From Collimonas sp. OK307 (GTDB lineage Bacteria; Pseudomonadota; Gammaproteobacteria; Burkholderiales; Burkholderiaceae_D), in assembly GCF_900113705.1 (NCBI RefSeq), contig NZ_FOQI01000013.1, forward strand, positions 62,001 through 126,000: 64,000 nucleotides of DNA. The letters are read 5' to 3'. The notes beneath the pieces are model-generated. The model was not told the DNA's origin, ran no database searches, and was given only the letters and a program-made list of their open reading frames with translations. This document shows positions 25,855 to 34,269 of the stretch, piece after piece. Both the position numbers and the translations under genes were made by a program. The first letter of the stretch is position 1; every line of letters starts with the position of its first letter.

Positions 25855-25999
25855 CCATCCGTTTGGGAAATAATGCTTATTTGGTTTAGTAATTAGCTTG
25901 CAATTCGCTTGTTTAGAAGGCTTTATTTACCTTTTTACATGGTTAGCCTTGCCATTGGAGCAATACTGAATCACCAAACAGGTGCGACGAACTTTGAGA

Positions 26000-26014
26000 G
26001 CACCATTTTTGTGC
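26000..26014. promoter_or_regulatory. NtrC-type site 1
   Basis: GCACCATTTTTGTGC fits GCAC-N7-GTGC, the core of the NtrC consensus. It is about 180 bases upstream of the predicted glnA start point, a normal enhancer distance. It is also about 100 bases upstream of the rhodanese gene on the other strand. Confidence 0.7.
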
Positions 26015-26039
26015 ATGCACCTGAATAAATCATGGATTA

Positions 26040-26054
26040 GCACCAATTTAGTGC
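26040..26054. promoter_or_regulatory. NtrC-type site 2
   Basis: GCACCAATTTAGTGC, the same GCAC-N7-GTGC form as site 1. The centre-to-centre distance is 40 bases, close to four helical turns, so two NtrC dimers could bind on one face of the DNA. Confidence 0.7.
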
Positions 26055-26111
26055 GATTGAAATTTAAATAAATCATCATCACGGAAACCAACATTTCGCA
26101 GGAGAAATTCC

Positions 26112-26576
26112 ATGACTAGCAGCAACGAAATACTGACCACTGCCAAACAACGTGGTCAAAATGATCATCTCCCCTATGCCGGCGCCGTCACGCCGAACGA
26201 GGCCTTCTCTCTATTGGAGAGCGATGTCGCCACAATCCTGGTAGATGTCCGCACCAATGCTGAACGCGACTGGGTTGGCCGGGTGGCGATCCGCGAGCCG
26301 CAGCACGCCGCGGTGCAATGGTCGCAATATCCGGGCGGTGTGCAGAATCCTGATTTCCTGGCGCAACTGGCGCAGGTTGCGGAAAAAGGAACGCCTTTAT
26401 TATTCCTGTGCCGCTCGGGCGTGCGCTCGCAACATGCGGCCAAGCTGGCCACCGAAAACGGCTACAGCAATTGCTTCAATATTTTGGAAGGTTTCGAAGG
26501 CGACAAGGATAACAATGGCCATCGCAAAAACGTCAATGGCTGGTGCAAGGCCGGATTGCCTTGGTCGGGTGCTTGA
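26112..26576 (+). CDS. Rhodanese-like domain protein
   Basis: A 154-residue single-domain rhodanese-like protein. The active-site loop is CRSGVRSQ with Cys100, long enough for sulfurtransferase activity and followed by the usual HAAKLATENGYSN helix. ILVDVRTNAERDWVG (42-56) is the CH2A-like motif. No signal peptide. GCAGGAG stands eight bases before the ATG. It is divergent from glnA across the nitrogen control region, so NtrC sites could affect it. The physiological sulfur donor and acceptor are unknown. Confidence 0.85.
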   Translation: MTSSNEILTTAKQRGQNDHLPYAGAVTPNEAFSLLESDVATILVDVRTNAERDWVGRVAIREPQHAAVQWSQYPGGVQNPDFLAQLAQVAEKGTPLLFLCRSGVRSQHAAKLATENGYSNCFNILEGFEGDKDNNGHRKNVNGWCKAGLPWSGA

Positions 26577-26625
26577 GGAGTTTTTTTCAGGCTGAGAAAG
26601 CAGTTCAGTTACAACCATTCCGGAT

Positions 26626-27120
26626 TCATGCTTTTTGATAGGCAAGTATCCGGTTCTCATATTTCTGGTCTTCGAATACGTGCCAGGCAATACCGATGTC
26701 GACGAAGCCATAGGCGCGGTAAAAGGCCAGCGCCTGACCATTGCCGGCCCAGGCCGTCAGCCAGAGCCTGGCGCCGACGCTGTCGATCGCGTGCCCTAAC
26801 AGCGCGCGGCCGATACCGCGCCCGTGAAAATGTTCCTGGACGTATAGCGTGTCGACCTCGATCCCCCCGAAATTATTTTCCTCGCAGCGCGAATCCAGAT
26901 CAAGCAGGATATACCCAAGCAGATTTTCTCCGTCCACTTTCACAAACAAGCAGTAATCGGGATCGGCGATGATCTCGCGGAAATACGCCGGCGTAAAAGT
27001 CGACAGTACCTCCCGCGCCAGGTCGTCGCTGACGCCTTCGGTGGCATAGGTGTGCAGCCAGACCTGGATAGACAGCGCGGTTAGGCTCATGCAATCGGCT
27101 TCTACGGCGTTACGAATCAC
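26626..27120 (-). CDS. GNAT N-acetyltransferase
   Basis: A 164-residue acetyltransferase with the acetyl-CoA loop HGRGIGRALLGHAI (about 93-106) and the LWLTAWAGNGQALAFYRAYGF stretch. It probably starts at GTG 27120 with AAGGG just upstream, nine bases after the stop of the cyclodeaminase-type gene, so it appears to be the last gene of the hydroxyproline operon. The substrate is unknown; an amino acid or amine is plausible from context. Confidence 0.75.
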   Translation of the reverse strand: MIRNAVEADCMSLTALSIQVWLHTYATEGVSDDLAREVLSTFTPAYFREIIADPDYCLFVKVDGENLLGYILLDLDSRCEENNFGGIEVDTLYVQEHFHGRGIGRALLGHAIDSVGARLWLTAWAGNGQALAFYRAYGFVDIGIAWHVFEDQKYENRILAYQKA

Positions 27121-27129
27121 GTTAGCCCT

Positions 27130-28056
27130 TCATGCGCGCGCAAGCGATGCAATCGCGACGCGCGCCGCCGCCAGGTCCCACGCGGCCTGGCCGACGGTTT
27201 TATATACCGGCAGCAGCGTTTCCCGGGTAAAGCCATGCGCCAGCACCTCGGGCAATTCACGCACTTTGCTCCAGTCGATCTGCGCTTGCAGCAAATCGCC
27301 GGCTTCATGCCTGGCGCCGGCCAGGCAGTCGACCACCACGGTGCGGCTGTGCAAAAGCTCGGCCGGGAACTCCACCATGTCCGGCTTGAAGGCCCCTACG
27401 CCGATCGCCAACGTGTTCGCGGCGATATTGGCAGGAATCACAGCGGTGCGCGAAGTGGTCAAGGCTATCAGGACGTCTGTGGGCGGTAAATCGGTGGCCA
27501 GCGTGGCGGCGTCCAGCGGCTTGACGACGATGTGCGGATGACGCAACAACAAGGCATCGCAAAATTCCCGGGTCTTTTGCATGTCGCGGGCCGCTACCCA
27601 GAATTCATTGACGCCAAAATAGTCGATCAGACCGTCGGCATGCGCGATTGCTTGCACCCCGGTGCCGATCAGCAGTGCGGATTTCGGCTGGAACGGCAGC
27701 AAGGCTTCGATACCGAGCAAACTTACCGCGGCCGTCCGGCGCGCAGTAACGGTAGGACCATGCAACAACGCCAGGCGGCGGCCGCTGGCGGCGTCGAACA
27801 CTACCACTTCGCCCTGAATCGCCGGCAACTGGTACTGCGCGTTATTGGCATGCACAGTGATCAGCTTGGTCATGCCGATATCGGCAGCGATAGCCGGCAT
27901 GCATAACAGTACGCTGGCCTTGTCGATTTCCACCACCATGCGCTCGGGCGCGTTGATCGTGCCTTCACGCAGTTGTTGCGCAACAGTTACCAGCGCAGGC
28001 ACCAGCTCGGAATAAGGCAGTGCGGCGGCGGTACTTTCGGCGTCGAGAATTTGCAT
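27130..28056 (-). CDS. Ornithine cyclodeaminase-family imine reductase (probable delta1-pyrroline-2-carboxylate reductase)
   Basis: A 308-residue NAD(P)H-binding protein of the ornithine cyclodeaminase / mu-crystallin family. LLIGTGVQAIAHADGL is the Rossmann loop (about 140), and the N-terminal GTINAPERMVVEIDK and HANNAQYQLPAIQGEVVVFDA are family substrate-side stretches. Family members reduce cyclic imines. Next to a trans-3-hydroxyproline dehydratase, which releases delta1-pyrroline-2-carboxylate, the reductase reading (LhpI type) is the most economical. True ornithine cyclodeaminase or alanine dehydrogenase are alternatives. Confidence 0.75.
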   Translation of the reverse strand: MQILDAESTAAALPYSELVPALVTVAQQLREGTINAPERMVVEIDKASVLLCMPAIAADIGMTKLITVHANNAQYQLPAIQGEVVVFDAASGRRLALLHGPTVTARRTAAVSLLGIEALLPFQPKSALLIGTGVQAIAHADGLIDYFGVNEFWVAARDMQKTREFCDALLLRHPHIVVKPLDAATLATDLPPTDVLIALTTSRTAVIPANIAANTLAIGVGAFKPDMVEFPAELLHSRTVVVDCLAGARHEAGDLLQAQIDWSKVRELPEVLAHGFTRETLLPVYKTVGQAAWDLAAARVAIASLARA

Positions 28057-28089
28057 ATTGTTTTGACGATAAAAAAGAATCGGCGCAAA

Positions 28090-29100
28090 TCAGCGCAAGA
28101 AGAAGCCCTGCGGGAACGGATCGCTATCTTCCAGCACCCACTGGTTGAAACCCATGATGTGGGCGTTACCGGTCACTTCAGTATGCACTGCATCGAATTC
28201 GCCGACTTTGGTAGTGCCGGTCACCCGAACCTTGAAACAACTGCCGACAATGCTTTCGTTCACCAATGTTTGATTCAATGCCAGTTTCTGCCGCAGGAAC
28301 AATTGCGCGGCGCGGCCCGAAGTGCCGGTACCGGTCGGCGAACGGTCTACCTCACGGTCGGCAAAGATGCAGACATTGGCTTGATCCGCATTCGGATCGT
28401 TCGGTGCACCGTCGACGATGGTGCCGTACAAGGTATCCAGGCCCGGCTCCAGCGGATGCTGGATTTTGACTTTGTCCTTGACCGCCTGCTTGGTTTCCGC
28501 GCCCAGCTGGATCAGGTTGCGTACCAGCTCCGGCTTGATCTTGAGCCCGGTCTGATCGGCATTCATGTAGTAGTAGAAAGCGCCGCCGAAAACGATATCA
28601 CCGGTGACTTTGCCAAAGCTCGGTGTCTCGACCTCGACATCGCGCTGATAAATAAATGCCGGCACATTGCGGAAAGTGACGGCGCCAGCGCGTGTGCCGT
28701 CCCACTCGACCTGCGCTTCGATGAAGCCGGCGGGGGTATCAAAGCCGATGCGTGTCAGCGGTATCGTACGTTCCACATGATTGAGTTCCACCAGCACTTT
28801 ACCGAGCGCGATGATGCCGTGGCCGCACATGTCGCTATAACCTTCGTTATGGATGAAGATCACGCCAAAATCGGCGGCCGGCGTCACTGGCGGCAACAGA
28901 TACGCACCGTACATGTCGGCATGTCCGCGCGGCTCGTTCATCAGGAACTGGCGGACGTCGTCGCGCTGTGCCTTGAGCCAGCTGCGGCGCTCGAGAATCG
29001 TCTTGCCCGGTACCGGCGGCAAACCGGAAATCACGATGCGCAACGGCTCACCGCCGGTGTGCGCATCTACCGTATGTATGGTGCGTGTGTAACTTAACAT
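28090..29100 (-). CDS. Proline racemase-family protein, probably trans-3-hydroxy-L-proline dehydratase
   Basis: A 336-residue member of the proline racemase / 4-hydroxyproline epimerase family from MLSYTRTIHTVDAHTGGEP (29100). The first catalytic residue is Cys92 in DMCGHGII. At the second site, where racemases and epimerases have Cys (DRSPCGTGT), this protein has Thr256 (DRSPTGTGT). Cys/Thr pairs are the known hallmark of trans-3-hydroxyproline dehydratases, which give delta1-pyrroline-2-carboxylate. The neighbouring imine reductase would turn that into L-proline. A default '4-hydroxyproline epimerase' label would be misleading. Confidence 0.82.
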   Translation of the reverse strand: MLSYTRTIHTVDAHTGGEPLRIVISGLPPVPGKTILERRSWLKAQRDDVRQFLMNEPRGHADMYGAYLLPPVTPAADFGVIFIHNEGYSDMCGHGIIALGKVLVELNHVERTIPLTRIGFDTPAGFIEAQVEWDGTRAGAVTFRNVPAFIYQRDVEVETPSFGKVTGDIVFGGAFYYYMNADQTGLKIKPELVRNLIQLGAETKQAVKDKVKIQHPLEPGLDTLYGTIVDGAPNDPNADQANVCIFADREVDRSPTGTGTSGRAAQLFLRQKLALNQTLVNESIVGSCFKVRVTGTTKVGEFDAVHTEVTGNAHIMGFNQWVLEDSDPFPQGFFLR

Positions 29101-29137
29101 GGGGGATTTTGTTTGAAGAAAATTGCGAATATTGTGC

Positions 29138-29207
29138 AGGGTGGGCAAAGAAAACTTGCCCACCCTACGTCCAACCGCTCAGGTAGCGTGGGCACAGGTG
29201 CCCGCGC
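29138..29207. repeat. Two REP-like palindromes between the binding-protein and dehydratase genes
   Basis: The first: AGGGTGGGCAA (29138-29148) pairs perfectly with TTGCCCACCCT (29156-29166). The second: GCGTGGGCAC (29186-29195) pairs with GTGCCCGCGC (29198-29207), with one mismatch. They belong to the GGGCAC/GTGCCC intergenic family seen elsewhere in the window. They may limit read-through or protect mRNA between genes of one operon. Confidence 0.6.
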
Positions 29208-29216
29208 ATAAGCTGG

Positions 29217-30344
29217 TTAGTAGCTGGTCAGCGCTTCCGGCACACCGGCCTTGAAGCGATAAACCGTTACCGGCGATTGCTTCAGATCGTGGTTGGCGTC
29301 GAATTCATAAGAGCCGGCTACACCCTTGTAATGAATTTTTTCCATCGCCGATACGTATTGCTTAGGCTCTACCGAATTGGCTTCCTTCATCGCCTGTGCA
29401 ATCAGCATCATGCCGTCGTAGAACGATGCCGCATAGGTTTCTGCAGGACGGCTGTAACGTTTCTGGTAGTCTGCCGCGAAAGTTTTACCTGAAGCGAGCT
29501 TGTCCAGCAAGGCGCCGCCCTGTGTGCAATACACCTGGTCGGTAATCGCATCGCCGCCCAGACGGCCCATTTCCGGCGAGCAGATGCCATCGCCGCCCAG
29601 GAACTTGGCGCTCACGCCCAACTGTTTCATCTGGCGTGTCATCGGGCCGCCCTGAGGTGCATAGCCGCCGTAGAAAATCGCGTCAGGCTTCTTGGCCTTG
29701 ATGCTGGTCAGGATGGCGGTGAAATCGGTCGCCTTGTCATTGGTGAAGTCATTGCCGAGCACCTTGATGCCGTTGGCTTTGGCGACTTTCGAAAACTCTT
29801 CCGCCAGGCCTTGGCCATAGGCAGTGCGGTCATCGATGATCGACACTGTCTTGACCTTCAGTTCCTTGGCCGCGTACAGCGCCATCTTGCCACCCAGCTG
29901 GCTGTCGCTGGCTGCCACCCGGAATACCGAGTGGAAGCCTTGCAAAGTCACTTTTGGATTGGAGGCAACGGTGCCCATCACGATACCGGCGTCGTTATAG
30001 ACGCGCGATGCAGGAATCGTAACGCCCGAGTTGTAAGGGCCGACCACTGCCTTGACGCCCATGTCGACCAGTTTTTGCGCTACGCCGACGCCGGAACGCG
30101 GATCAGCTTGGTCATCTTCCATCTGGGCGACGAACTTGATTTTCTTGCCGCCGATTACCATGCCCTGGGCATTCAGCTTATCGATCGCCATGGCCAGGCC
30201 ACCTTGGTTGTCGCGGCCGGCAGATGCCTGAGGGCCGGTCAACGGGCTGCTGAAGCCGATTTTTACTTCTTGTGTCTCCTGCGCCATCGCGAGCGCTGGG
30301 AATGCAGCCAACATAACCATCATCAATTTGGTCCGTGCGTACAT
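29217..30344 (-). CDS. Branched-chain amino acid-type ABC transporter substrate-binding protein
   Basis: A 375-residue periplasmic binding protein of the LivJ/LivK type. Signal peptide MYARTKLMMVMLAAFPALAMA, then KIGFSSPLTGPQASAGRDN, and the GVKAVVGPYNSGVTIPAS stretch typical of the Leu/Ile/Val family. AAAGGAT precedes the ATG. No permease or ATPase partner is nearby. As the first gene upstream of the hydroxyproline enzymes it may bind proline or hydroxyproline, or an unrelated amino acid. Confidence 0.88.
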   Translation of the reverse strand: MYARTKLMMVMLAAFPALAMAQETQEVKIGFSSPLTGPQASAGRDNQGGLAMAIDKLNAQGMVIGGKKIKFVAQMEDDQADPRSGVGVAQKLVDMGVKAVVGPYNSGVTIPASRVYNDAGIVMGTVASNPKVTLQGFHSVFRVAASDSQLGGKMALYAAKELKVKTVSIIDDRTAYGQGLAEEFSKVAKANGIKVLGNDFTNDKATDFTAILTSIKAKKPDAIFYGGYAPQGGPMTRQMKQLGVSAKFLGGDGICSPEMGRLGGDAITDQVYCTQGGALLDKLASGKTFAADYQKRYSRPAETYAASFYDGMMLIAQAMKEANSVEPKQYVSAMEKIHYKGVAGSYEFDANHDLKQSPVTVYRFKAGVPEALTSY

Positions 30345-30390
30345 GGCGTATCCTTTCGTCTGTCTTTAATAATAGTGTTTTTTTAATAAT

Positions 30391-30416
30391 GGCACCCATC
30401 GTCAGGCGTGGGTGCC
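30391..30416. other. Hairpin GGCACCCA / TGGGTGCC upstream of the binding-protein gene
   Basis: Eight-base perfect arms (30391-30398, 30409-30416) and a ten-base loop in the leader region of the gene starting at 30344. The core resembles the REP-like palindromes. It has no T-run, so it is not an obvious terminator. The rest of 30417-30605 shows nothing I can support. Confidence 0.4.
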
Positions 30417-30605
30417 AAGGACGTCTCTTGCAGATCGAATCCTAGCAGGGACGCCGCCACATTAAATTCTTTTATGCGGCAGGTTCTCCGTAGATTCGAT
30501 GGCAAAATGACTCGATCCGACTCGGATTTTAGTTGCTATCCGACGACGAAGGAAACGAATTGAAGGTAGGTGAAGGTGGGTGACACGCAAGCCGAGTCGG
30601 CGCGG

Positions 30606-31436
30606 TCAGTGGCAATCGGGTACGTTCTGGTCCAGGTAGACCTCGAAAGCGACGTTATTGATCCATTTTTTTCGATTGTCGGCCCAGTAGCCGCTATCGC
30701 CCCATGCGCCGTTCAGTTGCTGCAGATAGGTAGCCAGCTCGGTATCCGCCGGCCTGATCGCGAAGGTCAGCGTGGCCGGGCTACCATCCAGCGGCAGGCT
30801 GGCCGAGAATTTTTTCCATTCGGGCAGGTCAAGCATGCCGTTCAAGACTGCATCGTCGTGTACTGCGGCGTCGCAGGCGCCGGTCCTGAGCGCCAGCAAG
30901 GCGTCGGCCGGCGCGTTAACTACTTTTTCGACGGCGCCATAGCTGGCCGCCAAGATGCCCACATAGGCTCCGCCTCGCGCCACGCATACGCTGCGGCCGC
31001 GCAGTTGCGCGAGGCGCTTGATGTCGGTATCGCTGCGCATGATCAGTTTGGGGCGTGCCTGATAGCTGGTCGGCAGCAGTGTTGCGCGTGCGCGCAGCGT
31101 GTCGGCATCGGCCTGTTTCAGATTCAACAGCAACAGATCGACTTTGCCCTGCGCCAGCAGTTGCTGCCGACTCTGCGCCGTGACTTTTACCGTCCGCAGT
31201 GTGACACCCAGGCGCTGCGCCAGATCTTCAGCGGCGGCGTTGTAGAAACCTTCCGGAGTCCGATACTTTGCGCCCGCGGCATATTCCGGCACGACATAGC
31301 TGACGCCAACCACCAATTGGCCGCGCTGCCTGATCTGTTGCAAGCTGGCCGCCGCAGCTGTAGCGCTAAGCTGCAGCGCACAGGCAAGTAACAGTAGCGC
31401 GAATCGGAGGAATGAAAACGGCGGCATAACGATCAT
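30606..31436 (-). CDS. Family-3 periplasmic amino-acid-type binding protein
   Basis: 276 residues with a signal peptide (FLRFALLLLACALQLSATAAA) and a solute-binding domain of family 3: IRQRGQLVVGVSYVVPEY at the mature start and RGRSVCVARGGAYV in the middle. Start ATG 31436 has AGGA before it. It follows the permease gene by 18 bases and therefore appears to belong to the SsuABC-like transporter operon, where a second binding protein of a different family is unusual. Not assigned to a ligand. Confidence 0.75.
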   Translation of the reverse strand: MIVMPPFSFLRFALLLLACALQLSATAAAASLQQIRQRGQLVVGVSYVVPEYAAGAKYRTPEGFYNAAAEDLAQRLGVTLRTVKVTAQSRQQLLAQGKVDLLLLNLKQADADTLRARATLLPTSYQARPKLIMRSDTDIKRLAQLRGRSVCVARGGAYVGILAASYGAVEKVVNAPADALLALRTGACDAAVHDDAVLNGMLDLPEWKKFSASLPLDGSPATLTFAIRPADTELATYLQQLNGAWGDSGYWADNRKKWINNVAFEVYLDQNVPDCH

Positions 31437-31454
31437 TGGTTCCTGATCAAACGA

Positions 31455-32228
31455 TCAGACGTACTGGTAGCGCAATACCCTGTGCTTCAGATTTTCCAGG
31501 ATAAACTGGTCGATCAGCGCCGCCAGGATCGCAATCGCGAGAATATTGGTCATCACACCGACCATGTCCGCAGTTTCGCCGGCATAGGCCAGGGTACGCC
31601 CCAGCCCCTTGCCAAAACCGATCAGCATTTCCGCCGAAATCAACGCGCGCCAGGCGTTACCGAATGCCAGCTGGGCGCCGGTAATCAGTTCCGGCATGAC
31701 CGCCGGCAAATACACCCGTTTCAACATGTCCCAACGCGTTGCGCCCATCACCCGCGCTGCCGACACATGCACCTGCTGCACGCTTTCGGTGGCATTCATG
31801 ACGCTCAATGCGGCCGGGAAAAATGCCGCCAATGCAACGACCACCATGATCGGCAGATTACCGAAACCCATCAGTATCAGAAACAGCGGCACCCAGGCAA
31901 TCGACGGAATCGACTGTAGGATGATGATGGCCGATTTCAGGACTTCGCGGAAGAAAAACAGGACGGCGCCGATCAGGCCGAAGCCGATCCCGCACAGCAT
32001 TGCCACCGCATAACCGCCACCGAGCCGGGTCAGGCTACCCCACAGGGCGGTACGAAATTCCGGCGTCAGCGCCTCTTGCCACAAGCGCTCCAGCACCGGC
32101 AACACGCCCGGCATCAGGAAATCAGGCAAGGACCACGCCGCAATCTGCCACAACAGGAAAATAAACAAAATGGCCAGCAGCATGGCAAGTTTTTTGCGGT
32201 AACCGACCAGCCGGCTTTGAATACTCAT
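31455..32228 (-). CDS. ABC transporter permease, SsuC/TauC type
   Basis: A 257-residue inner-membrane permease with about six helices and the BPD_transp_1 EAA-like loop (ATRWDMLKRVYLPAVMPELITGAQLAFGNAW, about 165-195). SVQQVHVSAARVMGA is characteristic of nitrate/sulfonate/taurine-type permeases. The second gene upstream encodes the ATPase and the first an NMT1/SsuA-like binding protein; 84 bases separate it from the latter. Confidence 0.85.
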   Translation of the reverse strand: MSIQSRLVGYRKKLAMLLAILFIFLLWQIAAWSLPDFLMPGVLPVLERLWQEALTPEFRTALWGSLTRLGGGYAVAMLCGIGFGLIGAVLFFFREVLKSAIIILQSIPSIAWVPLFLILMGFGNLPIMVVVALAAFFPAALSVMNATESVQQVHVSAARVMGATRWDMLKRVYLPAVMPELITGAQLAFGNAWRALISAEMLIGFGKGLGRTLAYAGETADMVGVMTNILAIAILAALIDQFILENLKHRVLRYQYV

Positions 32229-32312
32229 AGATGAACCGAAACAATACGTAGTTGTTGAAATAAGGCCGCCCGGGACAGGGCGGCCGGCGATGCCGGGTGG
32301 TTAAAATCAGGG

Positions 32313-33320
32313 TTACAGTTTGCGATCCTTTTGCCAGTCCAGGTCAATGATCGCATTGACGTTGAACGGCTTGCCGTCGCGTGTCTTGAGCGAACCTTGC
32401 TCTTGCAGGATGTTTGCCAGTTCCTGCATGCGCGCCAGTTCCTTGGCGGTCAGCACGGCGCTGAATGTCTGGCTCTTGATCGCATCGCGGATCACCGTCT
32501 CACGCGGCAGGTCGCCGTGCTTCAGTGTCTTCAGAGTCGGATCGGCGATGAAATAGCCGGCGATCAGTTTCGATGCTGCCGCCGGATCTTTTTGCAAAAG
32601 ATCGATCGCTTCGCGTTGCGCATCCAGCGACTTCCAGACCGCATCACGACGCTTGGCCAAAGTCTCGCCGGAAGTAATCACCACCATGCAAGGGAAAGGC
32701 CAGACTTCGCCGACTTCATAAATCTGCTTGACCGGCGCCACCAGCTTCGCAATGCTGGCTTGCGGTTCGAACAGGAAAGCGGCATCGACGCGCTTGCCCA
32801 CCAGCGATTGCACCGCCACCTGCGGACTGACGCCGAGAATATTGACGTCGTCGGCTTTCAAACCGGCGTTCTTGAGCGTCACGCCTTTGAGGACGGTATC
32901 GGCAGTGCTGCCTTCCGCTTGCGATGCCAGGGTGTGCCCTTTCAATCCAGCCACATCCTTGATGCCGCTATCCTCGCGCACCACGATGGCGTGATAACCA
33001 TGCTGAGCACCGGCCACCACCTTGAGATCGGCGCCTTTGGAAGCCCAGGCGGCGGCATTGGTGAAGCCCAGCACACCGCTATCAAGCTGGCCGCCGACGA
33101 TGGCTTTGATCAGGTCGGTGCCGGATTTGAATTCGATCAGTTCTACTTCCAGGCCGTGCTTCTTGTAGAAACCACCTTCAAAGGCGGCGATCGCCTGCGC
33201 ATCGTCCATCACTCGCAGGTAACCGATCTTGAATTTCTCGGCGGCGCCGGCGTGGCTTGCCAGTGTTAGCAGCAATACGGGAATCAGCAATAGCGGCTTT
33301 AATTGAATTCTGAATTTCAT
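32313..33320 (-). CDS. ABC transporter substrate-binding protein, SsuA/TauA (NMT1-like) type
   Basis: A 335-residue periplasmic protein with signal peptide (LLLIPVLLLTLASHAGA). The mature part FKIGYLRVMDDAQAIAAFEGG, then GGQLDSGVLGFTNAAAWASKGADLKVV, is typical of sulfonate/taurine/nitrate binding proteins. The start overlaps the end of the ATPase gene by four bases. The ligand is unknown; aliphatic sulfonates, taurine or thiamine precursors are candidates. Confidence 0.85.
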   Translation of the reverse strand: MKFRIQLKPLLLIPVLLLTLASHAGAAEKFKIGYLRVMDDAQAIAAFEGGFYKKHGLEVELIEFKSGTDLIKAIVGGQLDSGVLGFTNAAAWASKGADLKVVAGAQHGYHAIVVREDSGIKDVAGLKGHTLASQAEGSTADTVLKGVTLKNAGLKADDVNILGVSPQVAVQSLVGKRVDAAFLFEPQASIAKLVAPVKQIYEVGEVWPFPCMVVITSGETLAKRRDAVWKSLDAQREAIDLLQKDPAAASKLIAGYFIADPTLKTLKHGDLPRETVIRDAIKSQTFSAVLTAKELARMQELANILQEQGSLKTRDGKPFNVNAIIDLDWQKDRKL

Positions 33321-34090
33321 GCGGCAATTCCTTCAAGTTTTTTTGCAAATGCGTCTTGCTCTGCCTGAATCCCGAGCAGGCAAAGAATTTCCCGCCGGGT
33401 GGCGGCAAACTCGGATAAATCGTGGGTTTTCTCGTGGTGGTTCAGATTGAATTCACGCAGCACTTTGGCCGGGCGCGGGCTAAACACCAGAATCCGGTCG
33501 GCCAGGAACAAAGCCTCGTCGACATCGTGCGTCACCAAGAGTACCGTCGGCCGCTCTTCCCGAATCAACTGCCGCAGGGAATCCTGCAAGGTCATGCGGG
33601 TCAGCGCATCCAGCGCGCCAAACGGCTCGTCCAGCAGTAATACTTTAGGTTTAGTGATGAAGGCACGCGCCAGCGCCGCGCGTTGGCGCATGCCGCCTGA
33701 AACCTGGTGCGGATAGTAAGCTTCGAAACCCTGCAGGCTGACTTTGGAAAGCCAGTCGCGCGCTTGCTTACGCGCGTTGGCCTTGCTGACTTTTTGCAAC
33801 TCCAACGCCAACGCCACGTTCGCTTCCAGCGTCAGCCACGGGTACAGCGCATTCTCCTGGAACATCAACATCCGTTCGGGATGCGGACCTTTGATCGCCT
33901 GGCCATCGGCCAGCACCGCACCGCTGCTGGGAGCGCCAAGGCCCGCCGCCAGATGCAATAAAGTCGATTTACCGCAGCCGGACGGGCCGACCAGGGCGAC
34001 CAGTTCGCCTTCTTCGATCTCACGGCTGAAATCGGCGATCACCGGCAAGCCGGAGAATTGCTTGTTGATATGCTGGAAAGATAACTTCAT
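33317..34090 (-). CDS. ABC transporter ATPase, SsuB/TauB type
   Basis: A 257-residue nucleotide-binding subunit from MKLSFQHINKQFSG (34090). Walker A GPSGCGKST, Q-loop LMFQENALYPW, signature VSGGMRQRAALARA, Walker B VLLLDEPFG and the switch His in VTHDVDEA are all present. A GTG at 34168 would add 26 residues. First gene of the importer operon (ATPase, SsuA-like protein, permease, family-3 protein). Confidence 0.88.
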   Translation of the reverse strand: MKLSFQHINKQFSGLPVIADFSREIEEGELVALVGPSGCGKSTLLHLAAGLGAPSSGAVLADGQAIKGPHPERMLMFQENALYPWLTLEANVALALELQKVSKANARKQARDWLSKVSLQGFEAYYPHQVSGGMRQRAALARAFITKPKVLLLDEPFGALDALTRMTLQDSLRQLIREERPTVLLVTHDVDEALFLADRILVFSPRPAKVLREFNLNHHEKTHDLSEFAATRREILCLLGIQAEQDAFAKKLEGIAA

Positions 34091-34269
34091 GGGGTAAGGG
34101 GGCCTTTGCGTCGTCTGGCAACGCGGGCCTAAGTCGGCTAGCGTATATAAAGTGGATTTTTTATTCACTTTCCACTTTATCGATCAACTTTCCGCCTTAC
34201 AACAACTTATAACTTCTATACTTATGCGAAAAACAGATATAGAAGCCGCTCATAGCATTTTTGATAGCT

